Shown: positions 8,426-16,762, counted from the stretch's first letter. The stretch: DNA of 58,578 nucleotides from an uncultured Prevotella sp. (GCA_944320195.1 CALUGP010000017.1:1-58578); one strand, 5' to 3'. The notes: generated by a model not told the origin, from the sequence alone. A program made the numbers and translations.

Positions 8426-9755
8426 CCTTTTCTCCTTTCTCAATGATTTCCTCGGCCTGCCGCAGGTTGTCTTTGGCCTGGGCGTTGCCGCTTTGCGCGG
8501 CCCGGCGGAAGCAGGTTATGGCCTCAGCCTTGGCTCCGGTCATGTAAAGGGCCACTCCAAGGGCGTTCCACGAACGCGGGTCGGCCTCGACGGAGCGGAG
8601 CATGGGCAGCGCCTCGGCATACTGTCCTCGGCGCATCAGGTCGGTGGCGCGGTTGATGGTGTGCGCCGCCGTGTCTGGCACATAGTCGTAATATATGCGC
8701 AGGTAGCCCGAGTTGCGCTGGTCTGAAAGGATGTTTTCCTTCAAGAAGGCGTATGCCCGTCCGCCGTCGAGCTGCCTGATCTGCCGCTCGCGGCTGTCAA
8801 GATCCGTCTCGTTGTCTATTATGGCGAGCAGAGCGTCGCGCCATTGGCAGTCGGTGTCGGCTATCTGGTCGCGCAGCTCTGTCCACGCCTCGCCGCCGTT
8901 TACGCACTCATACAGGGCATCAGCCGTGGGCACACGCTGCTGAATGTACCGCTTCAGGGCTGTGGCTCGGCTGCCGGCCAGGCGGCTGTTGGGCAGCACT
9001 GCTCCTTCGACCGAGGCCAGTCCGATTATCTGTATGCACTTCACGGTAGAAGTGGTGTCTGCCATGATGTCGCGCGTGATGGAGACAATGCGGTCGAGCG
9101 TGGGCGCGTTGTCGCGGAAGCCGTGGTTGATGACGGCCTTGCCCACGGGGAAGTGCACGTAGAGCGCGCCTTTCTCCTTGCGCAGTATGCGCGTCTTGTC
9201 GTAAGGTCGATACTTTGATATGTGCAAGAGCACGGGGTTGTCGCGTTCCAGCTGTCCGGCCTTGCCGGTGTTGTCGGGCACGTCGGCGAGCCTCGGCACG
9301 AACGGCGGCACGTAAACGAAGCCTCCCACCGGCACTGGCTGAAGGGGCACAACGTCGCAGCATCCCTCCTTTGTGCGGACGACGCTTACAGTCACCTTGC
9401 CGTTCCACAGCCAGGGATAGTCGGCGCGGCTAAGCCCTACGCCGTACTCGCGTGCCTGCCCCAATGGCAGCTCGACACCGGCCACCTTGCCGGCCAGGCC
9501 GTAGTAGCGCTGACGCATGGCGTAGCGCATGTTGCGCTTGCCGCGGAAAACGGTGGGGTCGAGGCGCAGGGTGTCGCCATTTTCACCTACAAGCACGGGC
9601 ACGGCACGCACGGCATAATCGCTGCCAACGCCGTCTTCAGCCAAAGTGAAGGCGACGCTAACCGACGTGCTGTCTTGCCACTGCACCTTGAAGGGCTGCC
9701 GGGCGTAAGCCGACACGGCAACAAGAAATGACAATATCGTTAGAACAGACTTCAT
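8415..9755 (-). CDS. DUF3868 fimbrial-cluster protein with OmpA-like and TPR regions
   Basis: 446 residues with signal peptide MKSVLTILSFLVAVSAYARQ. The N-terminal half is beta-rich (DUF3868-type). An OmpA-C-like segment follows at about residues 195-285 (LYVHFPVGKAVINHGF, then IIGLASVEGAVLPNSRLAGS). TPR-like helices lie near the C-terminus (RRGQYAEALPML, AEAITCFRRAAQSGN). Such genes regularly accompany Mfa1/FimA-type fimbriae in Bacteroidales, where they are thought to help outer-membrane assembly or peptidoglycan anchoring. The gene lies between the DUF3575 gene (110 bp upstream) and mfa1-like, consistent with one fimbrial operon. Confidence 0.85.
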   Translation of the reverse strand: MKSVLTILSFLVAVSAYARQPFKVQWQDSTSVSVAFTLAEDGVGSDYAVRAVPVLVGENGDTLRLDPTVFRGKRNMRYAMRQRYYGLAGKVAGVELPLGQAREYGVGLSRADYPWLWNGKVTVSVVRTKEGCCDVVPLQPVPVGGFVYVPPFVPRLADVPDNTGKAGQLERDNPVLLHISKYRPYDKTRILRKEKGALYVHFPVGKAVINHGFRDNAPTLDRIVSITRDIMADTTSTVKCIQIIGLASVEGAVLPNSRLAGSRATALKRYIQQRVPTADALYECVNGGEAWTELRDQIADTDCQWRDALLAIIDNETDLDSRERQIRQLDGGRAYAFLKENILSDQRNSGYLRIYYDYVPDTAAHTINRATDLMRRGQYAEALPMLRSVEADPRSWNALGVALYMTGAKAEAITCFRRAAQSGNAQAKDNLRQAEEIIEKGEKARK

Positions 9756-9810
9756 AATCTTAAGGTTTTTAGAGTACCGGGATGGCTGAGGGAACTGGGA
9801 GCGCAGGGGA

Positions 9811-9870
9811 ATTCTTCATTCTTCATTCTTAATTCTTAACTCTTAATTCTTAACTCTCCACTTTTCACTT
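9811..9870. repeat. ATTCTTM heptad repeat array downstream of the DUF3575 gene
   Basis: Successive ATTCTTC, ATTCTTA and ACTCTTA units, ending in CCACTTTTCACTT and reaching the DUF3575 stop codon. It is broadly complementary to the GAAGAGT array at 10598-10672, so the two arrays bracket the DUF3575 gene in inverted orientation. Confidence 0.7.
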
Positions 9871-10449
9871 CAAATAGTACACCACGGAGACGGCCAGCTT
9901 GGTCGGCATGAACACTCCACGGGTGTCCTCGCCCATCTTGCTGCCGCACACCTCGCAGGCGTACTTCGAGTAATGGGTTATGCCATAGCCTATGCCCACC
10001 ACTCCCTCGATGCTCCACCGCTTGCCGGGCAGCATCCAACTGTAGCCGTAAACCAGGCCTACGGCTCCCAAGTCACCCTGGTAGCGGTGACTCTCAAGGC
10101 TGGGGAACACGCCCAACGGGAACTTCACTCCGCCGGCGTTGTAGTGGGAATAAAGAACGTTTGCCCCGACGAAGTGGCCGGCGAAAGGCGAGCACAGCCA
10201 ATAGCGCACCTCAGGCTGTATGAGGATGTGCTTCAGCTTCTTGTTGTCAGAAAAAGTAAACGGGTTGTAACCTGCGGAAACATCGAGTGTCCACTTGTCG
10301 GACAGGCGCGTCTCCACACCGGCATTGAACGTTGCCGTAGTCCAATACAAAGCGTTGGTCTTTATCGCAGTGCGCTGGGCTTTAAGCGACTGATTTAATA
10401 AAACACATGCCAACACCAATAGAAAGACTCTGATTTTGCTATTTGGCAT
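9865..10449 (-). CDS. DUF3575 outer-membrane beta-barrel protein, first gene of the fimbrial cluster
   Basis: 194 residues. Signal peptide MPNSKIRVFLLVLACVLLNQ, then AQRTAIKTNALYWTTATFNA, the conserved start of DUF3575 proteins (PF12099). Alternating strands with aromatic ends (HILIQPEVRYWL, HFVGANVLYSHYN, KLAVSVVYYLK) predict a small beta-barrel in the outer membrane. DUF3575 proteins pair with DUF3868 proteins at the head of Mfa1/FimA-type operons. A Bacteroidetes-type promoter lies 39 bp upstream (10488-10517), so this is the likely first gene of the operon. Confidence 0.87.
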   Translation of the reverse strand: MPNSKIRVFLLVLACVLLNQSLKAQRTAIKTNALYWTTATFNAGVETRLSDKWTLDVSAGYNPFTFSDNKKLKHILIQPEVRYWLCSPFAGHFVGANVLYSHYNAGGVKFPLGVFPSLESHRYQGDLGAVGLVYGYSWMLPGKRWSIEGVVGIGYGITHYSKYACEVCGSKMGEDTRGVFMPTKLAVSVVYYLK

Positions 10450-10487
10450 TTGTGATAACTGTCAATACATCCAATAAATATTCGCTG

Positions 10488-10517
10488 CAAAAATAATAAA
10501 TATTTATGAAATACAAA
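10488..10517 (-). promoter_or_regulatory. Promoter of the fimbrial operon
   Basis: On the minus strand a -33 element TTTG (10514-10517) is followed after 18 bp by the -7 element TATTTTTG (10488-10495), fitting TTTG-N19-TAnnTTTG. The start codon at 10449 lies about 35 nt past the expected start site. Confidence 0.6.
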
Positions 10518-10597
10518 ATTTTACCCCCCCCGATTAACTTTTATTAACGCCGCAAACATTGATTTAAAAGACTGTGAATCAGGCACATATGTAAACA

Positions 10598-10672
10598 GAA
10601 GAGTGAAGAGTGAAGAGTGAAGAGTGAAGAATTAAGAGTGAAGAAATAAGGGTTAAGGGTGAAAAGTGAATA
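10598..10672. repeat. Tandem GAAGAGT heptamer array
   Basis: Four perfect GAAGAGT copies followed by degenerate GAATTAA, GAGTGAA and GGGTTAA units. It lies upstream of the fimbrial promoter and is complementary in pattern to the array at 9811-9870. Confidence 0.8.
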
Positions 10673-10695
10673 ATAAAAAGAAAAAGCTGAAAACC

Positions 10696-10994
10696 GGTTC
10701 ATCCGCAAACCTTTTGGATGGACATATGGCTCTATTAAATGTGACACATTATTTCATTTGCAAATGCATCCTGCTATAATCCAGGCGGTCGGTAATCGTC
10801 ATTCCGCTGAAAAGCGGAATCCAGTAAATACCGCATATGCTGTTTGATGTATATGATGTTCTCTGGATTCCGCGTCGGAGCGCGGAACTGAAAGTCGCCG
10901 TTAAGGCAATGACAGTTACCGACAGCCTGGACTAAGGTTGGATGTTGTTATTATATAGAGCATATATTTAATCCAAAAGGTTTGCGGATGAACC
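10696..10994. mobile_element. MITE-like element, 299 bp, with 24-bp perfect terminal inverted repeats
   Basis: The left end 10696-10719 reads GGTTCATCCGCAAACCTTTT plus GGAT, and 10971-10994 is its exact reverse complement. Both ends abut the 8-bp direct repeat TGAAAACC (10688-10695 and 10995-11002), a classical target-site duplication. Similarity between the arms continues imperfectly inward (ATATG-GCTCTAT), and nested inverted segments (CCAGGC-GTCGGTAA and its partner) fold the whole element. It has no reading frame for a transposase, so it must have been moved in trans. It contains a copy of a 25-bp palindromic unit also found at 46490-46514. Confidence 0.85.
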
Positions 10995-11003
10995 TGAAAA
11001 CCT

Positions 11004-11198
11004 CTGTCATCTGTCAGTTTCGGGCGTAAATGGCTGACTTAAAGCGGATTGGTAGCTGACAGACTGGCGGCGCATCCGTCAGCCCATGTCAGCCATTGAG
11101 CCTACGGCTGACAGGCGACTGACAGATGGAGGATTGTCTGTCAGCCAGGCAATACGTTGATTCACAGGAAGTTGCGATGGGAAACTGACAGATGACAG
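11004..11198. repeat. CTGACAG-rich inverted-repeat element
   Basis: It is bounded by 18-bp perfect inverted repeats (CTGTCATCTGTCAGTTTC at 11004-11021 and its reverse complement at 11181-11198) and contains many internal CTGACAG/CTGTCAG copies. It starts one base after the target duplication of the MITE-like element. Confidence 0.75.
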
Positions 11199-11280
11199 GG
11201 CTTTCAGCACAAACAACACAATGAAACACGATGAAAAGCATGTATGCTGACACGATGTAAACACTTCCACTCCATGCGAA

Positions 11281-11357
11281 AGACGGCACATTGCAACGCA
11301 AAATGCCGCATATTGCAATGCAAAAAGCCGCCAATCGCAACGCGATTGACGGCTTTC
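11281..11357. repeat. GGCCGTC composite repeat, copy A (diverged)
   Basis: Units AGACGGCA, AATGCCGC, AAAGCCGCC and GATTGACGGCTTT, spaced by TTGCAA-containing linkers. It is more degenerate than the other eight copies and lies between the trmB stop and the repeat cluster. Confidence 0.6.
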
Positions 11358-11388
11358 CATATTGACTGAGAATGCAAGCCACAACGCC

Positions 11389-12159
11389 TCATCGGCGCAT
11401 CTCGACCCCACTGCGACCCTGGCGGCGGTAACTACGGTAGTCGTCGACAGGTATCTCCACGCCTGACTCTTCCAAGCCAACGCCGTGGGGAAGGCGGAAC
11501 TTCATGTAACGTATGTTCAGCCCACGCTCTATCCACTGGCTCTCATAATATGTCTGTATGGAGAGTATGCGGCGAGTGTCGTCGTCGATGTCGGCCGTGT
11601 GATAAAGGTCTTCCGTACAGAAAAGCACCGGCAGGCCGTTGTGGCTGACCATGTGTCTGGTATATGTGAAAAGGAAATTGCTGTCGGTCTTGACATGGAT
11701 GAGCCCTCCGTCGACAAGGAAGCGGCGGTAACGCTCCATGAAGTATGTGCTGGTGAGCCTCTTGCGCACGTTTTTCATCTGCGGATCGCTGAACGTGAGC
11801 CATATCTCCTGCACCTCGCCGGGCGCGAAGAAGCGGTCGATAAGCTCGATGTTGGTGCGCAGGAAAGCCACGTTGGCCAGTCCCTCGCCAAGAGCCTGAG
11901 TAGCACCAGTCCACATGCGCGCCCCCTTTATGTCAACGCCTATGAAGTTGACATCGGGAAACAGGCGCGCAAGCCCTACGGCATACTCGCCCCGGCCACA
12001 CCCAAGCTCAAGCACTATGGGGTTGTCATTGTGGAAATACATCTCGCGCCAACGCCCCTTCATCTCGAAAGGAACATTGTCTACAACTGAATAAGGATAC
12101 TGAAAGACATTGGAGTAACGCTCCATGTCGGCAAACTTGGCTAACTTACCTTTACCCAT
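11389..12159 (-). CDS. trmB: tRNA (guanine-N7)-methyltransferase
   Basis: 256 residues. It methylates G46 in the variable loop of tRNAs using S-adenosylmethionine. The SAM-binding motif [17 protein letters not shown] is at residues 48-64, followed by the acidic [11 protein letters not shown] and the catalytic-region motif [18 protein letters not shown], the Bacteroidetes version of the TrmB F-P-D-P block, here with Ser instead of the first Pro. The length is normal for the family. It lies 116 bp downstream of ilvE, separated by a heptad hairpin, so co-transcription is uncertain. Confidence 0.93.
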   Translation of the reverse strand: MGKGKLAKFADMERYSNVFQYPYSVVDNVPFEMKGRWREMYFHNDNPIVLELGCGRGEYAVGLARLFPDVNFIGVDIKGARMWTGATQALGEGLANVAFLRTNIELIDRFFAPGEVQEIWLTFSDPQMKNVRKRLTSTYFMERYRRFLVDGGLIHVKTDSNFLFTYTRHMVSHNGLPVLFCTEDLYHTADIDDDTRRILSIQTYYESQWIERGLNIRYMKFRLPHGVGLEESGVEIPVDDYRSYRRQGRSGVEMRR

Positions 12160-12164
12160 CTTCT

Positions 12165-12276
12165 AATTAAGAGTTAAGAATTAAGAGTTAAGAGTTAAGA
12201 ATTAAGAGAATATGCCTCGCCATTTGCGTTGGAGTGACAAGCATTTTTCTTAATTCTTAACTCTTAATTCTTAATT
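12165..12276. repeat. Heptad inverted-repeat hairpin 1 (TTAAGAR arms)
   Basis: The left arm (12165-12210) is AATTAAGAGTTAAGAATTAA and further heptads; the right arm (12246-12276) is the complementary TTCTTAATTCTTAACTCTTA series. The loop holds ATATGC...GCATTTTT. It fills the gap between the ilvE stop and trmB start and may terminate or stabilise transcripts. Confidence 0.75.
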
Positions 12277-13298
12277 CATTCTATCACAACTTTTGTCCAT
12301 CCGTGAACGTCAGGCTCAATGCCATACTGGATGTTGCGCAGCTTGTTGTAGAGCTTCGTGCTGATAGGCCCGGGCTTGCCATCCTTGCTGATGACATAGC
12401 TCTTGTGCCCCTCGAGGTCGTCTATCTTGGAGATAGGGCTTATCACGGCAGCAGTGCCGCATGCGCCGGCCTCTTCAAACGTGGCAAGCTCCTCCTCGGG
12501 CACCTGGCGGCGCTCCACCTTCATGCCCATGTCTTCGGCCAACTGCATCAGGCTCTTGTTGGTGATGCTGGGCAGTATGCTGGTAGACTTCGGCGTAACG
12601 TAAGTGTTGTTCTTGATGCCGAAGAAGTTGGCGGCGCCACACTCGTCCATGTATTTCTTCTCCTTGGCGTCGAGATAGAACTCGCAAGCGTAGCCAAGGT
12701 CGTGAGCCATCTTGTTGGCGCGGAGCGAAGCGGCGTAGTTGCCGCCCACCTTATATATACCGGTGCCGAGCGGAGCCGAGCGGTCATACTCGCGGATGAT
12801 GACGTATGGATTAGTGGCGAAGCCGCCCTTGAAGTAAGGACCTACGGGAGTGACGAATATCATGAACAGATATTCTGAAGCCGGATGCACGCCGACCTGT
12901 GCCGACATGCCGACAAGCAGCGGACGGATGTAAAGCGTAGCGCCGCTCTCGTAAGTAGGAATGTAGTCCTGATTGAGACGCACCACCTTGGTAACCATCT
13001 CCTCGAACATCTCGGTCGGGACTTCAGGCATGAGTATGCCGCGGCATGTGCTCTGCAGCCTGGCCGCATTCTCGTCCATACGGAATACGCGCACCTTGCC
13101 GTCAGGACAGCGATAAGCTTTCAGGCCCTCGAACGCCTCCTGTCCGTAATGCAGGCAGGTGGCCGCCATGTGCATCTTGATGTACTCGTCGGAGCATACT
13201 TCTATCTCGCCCCACTTCCCGTCGCGGTAGTAGCAACGTACGTTATAGTCAGTCGGAACATAGCCGAAAGACAGGTTTGCCCAATCCATATTTTTCAT
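12276..13298 (-). CDS. ilvE: Branched-chain amino acid aminotransferase (class IV, type II)
   Basis: 340 residues. A pyridoxal-phosphate enzyme moving the amino group between glutamate and the keto acids of Leu, Ile and Val. The motif GTGIYKVGGNYAASLRANK carries the PLP lysine (Lys183), and YGQEAFEGLKAYR near residues 51-63 is the conserved N-domain block. Length and motifs match type II BCATs, which are related to the eukaryotic enzymes. A TACTTTTG -7 element at 13332-13339 lies 34 bp upstream, so it is probably transcribed on its own or with trmB. Confidence 0.95.
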   Translation of the reverse strand: MKNMDWANLSFGYVPTDYNVRCYYRDGKWGEIEVCSDEYIKMHMAATCLHYGQEAFEGLKAYRCPDGKVRVFRMDENAARLQSTCRGILMPEVPTEMFEEMVTKVVRLNQDYIPTYESGATLYIRPLLVGMSAQVGVHPASEYLFMIFVTPVGPYFKGGFATNPYVIIREYDRSAPLGTGIYKVGGNYAASLRANKMAHDLGYACEFYLDAKEKKYMDECGAANFFGIKNNTYVTPKSTSILPSITNKSLMQLAEDMGMKVERRQVPEEELATFEEAGACGTAAVISPISKIDDLEGHKSYVISKDGKPGPISTKLYNKLRNIQYGIEPDVHGWTKVVIE

Positions 13299-13331
13299 GC
13301 TTACAACTTTTAAATGTTGAGTTTATTGATG

Positions 13332-13339
13332 CAAAAGTA
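13332..13339 (-). promoter_or_regulatory. Putative ilvE promoter, -7 element
   Basis: TACTTTTG on the minus strand fits TAnnTTTG and lies at the right distance from the ilvE start. I see no clear TTTG at -33. Confidence 0.45.
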
Positions 13340-13468
13340 GCAATTATATTATTAATTAGCAATTATTTCAAAAAAATAATTAGCGAGAATGAACATAATA
13401 AGCCAAATGGGCCTGGCAGGCCTGATGAGCCAAGGAGGAAAACTTAATTATGCATTATGAATCACGCA

Positions 13469-13660
13469 TCATGAATTTTCCAATGTCTTCTTTATTTCCT
13501 CGTCGGTCTTGGCAAGCTTGTCCTTGCAGAGCTTTATCAGTTTCTGCGCCGTCTTGAGTTGAAGCGAAAGGCTGTCGACGTCGAGCTCGTCGCTCTCCAT
13601 CTTGGCCACGATTTCTTCAAGTTGCCTTACGGCATCTTCATATTTAAATTCTTTCATCAT
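13469..13660 (-). CDS. xseB: Exodeoxyribonuclease VII small subunit
   Basis: 63 residues, within the normal XseB range. It contains the characteristic helical pattern FKYEDAVRQLEEIVAKMES, then SLQLKTAQKLIKLCKDKLAK. Several copies bind each XseA to form the enzyme that trims single-stranded DNA ends. It lies 11 bp downstream of xseA and was certainly co-transcribed with it. Translation could begin at either of two adjacent Met codons. Confidence 0.93.
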   Translation of the reverse strand: MMKEFKYEDAVRQLEEIVAKMESDELDVDSLSLQLKTAQKLIKLCKDKLAKTDEEIKKTLENS

Positions 13661-13671
13661 TATTATTTTTT

Positions 13672-14970
13672 TCAGTTGTCCATTACTTTTGACTTGACGC
13701 AGCCGGTTCCGAGCCTGGTCTCGATGATGTCGCCGGCACGCAACTGGTCGGCGGAGCGCACGGCACGGCCGTCTATCAACGTGATTGAATATCCACGCTT
13801 GAGCAACAGGCCGGGATCTAAGGCCGTAACGCGTTGCGATAGAAGCTCGAGGCGGTGGCTTTCGGCTGTAACGATACGCTTGGCAGCCGGAGCGATGGCG
13901 GCCGACAGGCGGTCAAGACGCGCATTCTGCCTCATCACCACATGGCTGACGGCCAAACCCAGCCGTGCGGCAAGTCCGTCGAGCCGTGCGCATTGGCGTG
14001 TGCTGACCAACGAGAACAACACCGGAACGCGCTCTGACAGACGGGCGAGACGCATGCGCTCGAAATCCATGCGGCGGCCAACAGCCGTCGCAACAGCGTC
14101 ACGTGCACGGTCGATGCGCTCAGAAGTGCGCTTCAAGTTGTCCACAAGCAGGGCGGCTGCGGCCGTCGGAGTCTTGGCGCGAGTGTGTGCCACCATGTCC
14201 ACGACAGACTCGTCGCGCTCGTGTCCAATGCCGGTTATCACAGGCAAAGGGAAGTTGGCTACGTTCTCTGCAAGCTCAAGAGAGTCAAATGCGGACATGT
14301 CGCTCACGGCACCTCCGCCTCGTATGATGACCACGCAGTCATATTTGTCGGCATCAGCGTTCACGGCATTGAGAGCTGATATTATGCTGCCGGCGGTGCG
14401 CTCACCCTGCATTATGGAAGGAAAGAGCGTCACGCTGAAAGCGAAACCGAACTGGTTTGAGTCCAGCTGGTTGCAGAAGTCGCCGTATCCGGCCGCCGTC
14501 TCACTTGAAACCACCGCTATCCTTTGGGCGAACATGGGCAGTTGAAGCTCCTTGTTCAGGTCGAACACGCCCTCTTCCTTCAGCTTGCGTATCGTCTCCT
14601 GGCGCTTGCGCGCCATGTCGCCGAGGGTGAACGTGGGGTCGATGTCTGACACAATCCACGAGAAGCCGTAGCTTTCATGAAACTGGGCGTGCACCAGCAA
14701 AAGCACCTTCATGCCGGCACGGAGGCTCTCGCCGGTGACGCGCTCGAAATGAGGACGCACCAAAGCCCACGCCGAGCGCCAGCACTTGGCCGAAGCGCGC
14801 GCCACGGGCGTAACGCCGTCAGGGTCTTTCTGCACCAGCTCCATGTAGCAATGTCCGCCACGCTCGCGCACTTCTGACAGTTCAGCCTCTACCCAGTAGT
14901 CATCTGGCAACGACAGTTCGAGAACGTTGCGCACAAGGGAGTTCAGTTCGAAAAGGGTCAATCTTTCCAT
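13672..14970 (-). CDS. xseA: Exodeoxyribonuclease VII large subunit
   Basis: 432 residues. The N-terminal OB-fold (about 8-100, DDYWVEAELSEVRERGGHCY) binds single-stranded DNA. The catalytic domain carries VVIIRGGGAVSDMSAFDSLE and PVITGIGHERDESVVDMVAH with the conserved Gly/Asp/His residues. A coiled-coil region follows, and the C-terminus ends in the conserved LLKRGYSITLIDGR block. The protein is slightly shorter than the E. coli enzyme, mainly in the helical part. With xseB it forms a two-gene unit. The S8 protease gene upstream is separated by a heptad hairpin (14985-15077). Confidence 0.95.
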   Translation of the reverse strand: MERLTLFELNSLVRNVLELSLPDDYWVEAELSEVRERGGHCYMELVQKDPDGVTPVARASAKCWRSAWALVRPHFERVTGESLRAGMKVLLLVHAQFHESYGFSWIVSDIDPTFTLGDMARKRQETIRKLKEEGVFDLNKELQLPMFAQRIAVVSSETAAGYGDFCNQLDSNQFGFAFSVTLFPSIMQGERTAGSIISALNAVNADADKYDCVVIIRGGGAVSDMSAFDSLELAENVANFPLPVITGIGHERDESVVDMVAHTRAKTPTAAAALLVDNLKRTSERIDRARDAVATAVGRRMDFERMRLARLSERVPVLFSLVSTRQCARLDGLAARLGLAVSHVVMRQNARLDRLSAAIAPAAKRIVTAESHRLELLSQRVTALDPGLLLKRGYSITLIDGRAVRSADQLRAGDIIETRLGTGCVKSKVMDN

Positions 14971-14984
14971 GCAAAAGCTTTATT

Positions 14985-15077
14985 TAATTAAGAGTTAAGA
15001 ATTAAGAATTAAGAAAACATGCTTTGCAGTAGCCTTCAACGGTATTTTTCTTAATTCTTAACTCTTAATTCTTAATT
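14985..15077. repeat. Heptad inverted-repeat hairpin 2
   Basis: Left arm AATTAAGAGTTAAGAATTAA (plus GAATTAAGAAAA) ends near 15016; the right arm 15047-15077 is its complement. The loop is about 30 nt. It lies in the 110-bp gap between the protease stop and the xseA start. Confidence 0.75.
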
Positions 15078-15080
15078 TAT

Positions 15081-16505
15081 TCATTCCTTTCCCATTCCCA
15101 TTTCATACGCTTTCCAGAAGTCCGGTATGCCGTAACCATAAATATTGTCAGGCGCGGCGGTGTTGTCAGAGCATTCACGCACAAGGCGTATGATGTCGTA
15201 AGCGGTCTTTCCGGGCAGCGCCTGCCACAGGCATGCCGTCATTCCGGCGACAAGCGGCGTGGAGAACGACGTGCCCACATCTTTTATTATAGTGCCGCGC
15301 CCGGTTATCACGGCCGTAGGACTGCCCTGCGCCATCACGTCGGGCTTAATACGGTTGTCGGCTGTTGGGCCGATGCTGCTGAACGATGCGTTGCGGCGGT
15401 CGGGCGTCACGGCGCCGACGGTAATGATGTCTGCGGCGTCGGCCGGCACATTTATCTTCTTCCACGAAGCCATGCCGTCGTTGCCGGCACTGTTGACAAG
15501 CACTATGCCCTTGCCTGCCAGCATTGACGCCGTGCGCGAGATGAGCGCCGTGCGGCCGTCGAGCTGGGTGTAAGTATAATTGTCCGCCGGATTGTCGAAC
15601 GCGTGGAAGCCCAGCGAACTGCTTATTATGTCGACGCCCACGCTGTCGGCAAACTCAACGGCTGCGGCCCAATAGTCCTCTTCGGCGAGGCTCTCGGTGT
15701 AGCCGTCCTCACACCGCAACAGCCAGTAAGACGCGTCAGGAGCGGCACCTATGTAAGTGTCTGGCACGTCGACCGCCATCACAGACAGCACCTTGGTGCC
15801 GTGGTCCATCTCGCGGAACACGCTTTCTGAACGCGGAACGACAAAATCCTCGACGCCGAGCACCGTCGCCGCCTTAAGGCACGGTATGCGGTCGGCGTTC
15901 ATGAAGCCGCCGTCGAGCACGGCAATGGTCATTCCGCGGCCGCGGAATCCACGGTTGTGCATCATCACGCCGTCAACCATCTCCATCTGCTCGAACGTAA
16001 CGCCGTAACGGCTCTGAACCACATCGCCCCAACGGTTGAACTCTGAATGGAACCTGGCACGCGGCGGAGTGGACACGATGGAGTCTGGAGAAGTCCACAC
16101 CTTCCTGATGGACTTGACACAGCCGAGCAACGCCACGCTCTTCAACTTGGACAACTGGCGGCTGCGCACGAGCACAGTGTTGTTCCACTTGCTGCGGCTC
16201 ACCACGTCGACACCGGTCGAGCGAATCTCGTTTATGTAGGCGGGATTGACGGGAAGGTCGGTGGAATCGAGGGCGATATGCTGCCGGCTGCGCCTTTGCA
16301 AGGCCTTTGAAGAAAGGAAGTCTGCCGGCCGGTCAAGACTGTAAGGCGTGCCGTTCTTGTCTTTCAGCTCCACACGAAACATGTAAGTCTTCCCTCCCGG
16401 ATATTTCACCTTAAGCGCGTTCTCGCCCGCCCTCGCCCCTACGGCGGCGGCGAAAGCCAGCAATATCAATATGGCTGCTATCTTGTTCATCAGCTTTACT
16501 TTCAT
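15081..16505 (-). CDS. Secreted S8 (subtilisin-like) serine protease
   Basis: 474 residues. Signal peptide with hydrophobic core IAAILILLAFAAAVGA. The catalytic triad is intact: Asp198 (TIAVLDGGF), His235 (REMDHGTKV) and Ser413 (GTSFSTPLVAG), with the oxyanion Asn342 in VNSAGND. About 160 residues precede the catalytic domain, probably a propeptide or inhibitor-like domain. There is no lipobox and no obvious type IX sorting domain at the short C-terminus. The promoter at 16517-16547 would place the RNA start a few bases from ATG 16505, so an internal ATG at 16490 (MNKIAAILILL) may be the true start. Confidence 0.9.
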   Translation of the reverse strand: MKVKLMNKIAAILILLAFAAAVGARAGENALKVKYPGGKTYMFRVELKDKNGTPYSLDRPADFLSSKALQRRSRQHIALDSTDLPVNPAYINEIRSTGVDVVSRSKWNNTVLVRSRQLSKLKSVALLGCVKSIRKVWTSPDSIVSTPPRARFHSEFNRWGDVVQSRYGVTFEQMEMVDGVMMHNRGFRGRGMTIAVLDGGFMNADRIPCLKAATVLGVEDFVVPRSESVFREMDHGTKVLSVMAVDVPDTYIGAAPDASYWLLRCEDGYTESLAEEDYWAAAVEFADSVGVDIISSSLGFHAFDNPADNYTYTQLDGRTALISRTASMLAGKGIVLVNSAGNDGMASWKKINVPADAADIITVGAVTPDRRNASFSSIGPTADNRIKPDVMAQGSPTAVITGRGTIIKDVGTSFSTPLVAGMTACLWQALPGKTAYDIIRLVRECSDNTAAPDNIYGYGIPDFWKAYEMGMGKE

Positions 16506-16516
16506 TTTTTAAGGTG

Positions 16517-16547
16517 CAAAGATAATCCTTATTGACGTAAACACAAA
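16517..16547 (-). promoter_or_regulatory. Promoter of the S8 protease gene
   Basis: Minus strand TTTG (16544-16547), 19 bp, TATCTTTG (16517-16524): an exact fit to the Bacteroidetes consensus. Confidence 0.7.
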
Positions 16548-16571
16548 GGTTTGGAATGACATTTTTCAACC

Positions 16572-16690
16572 CTCATGCAATCAGCTGACAGTCAGAACGT
16601 TACCAATATGCCGTCTTTTGGCGTGCAAAAGACGGCATATTGGCGTGCGATTGACGGCCTTTTGCAACGCGATTTGCCGTCTTTCGCAAA
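16572..16690. repeat. GGCCGTC composite repeat, copy B with tail
   Basis: The tail CTGACAGTCAGAACGTTAC (near 16584-16602) is followed by units GCCGTCTTTTGG, AAAAGACGGC, GCGATTGACGGCCTTTTGC and TTTGCCGTCTTTCGC. It lies in the divergent promoter region of the S8 protease and LUD genes. Confidence 0.75.
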
Positions 16691-16754
16691 ACCGCCAGTA
16701 TGTTAAACAAGCCACATTTCAAACTTACCATACCCGAAATGACAAAAAAATGAG

Positions 16755-16762
16755 TAATTTTG
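16755..16762 (+). promoter_or_regulatory. Putative promoter of the LUD-domain gene, -7 element
   Basis: TAATTTTG matches TAnnTTTG. It favours translation from ATG 16801 rather than from the ATG at 16750, which would lie upstream of the RNA start. Confidence 0.55.
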
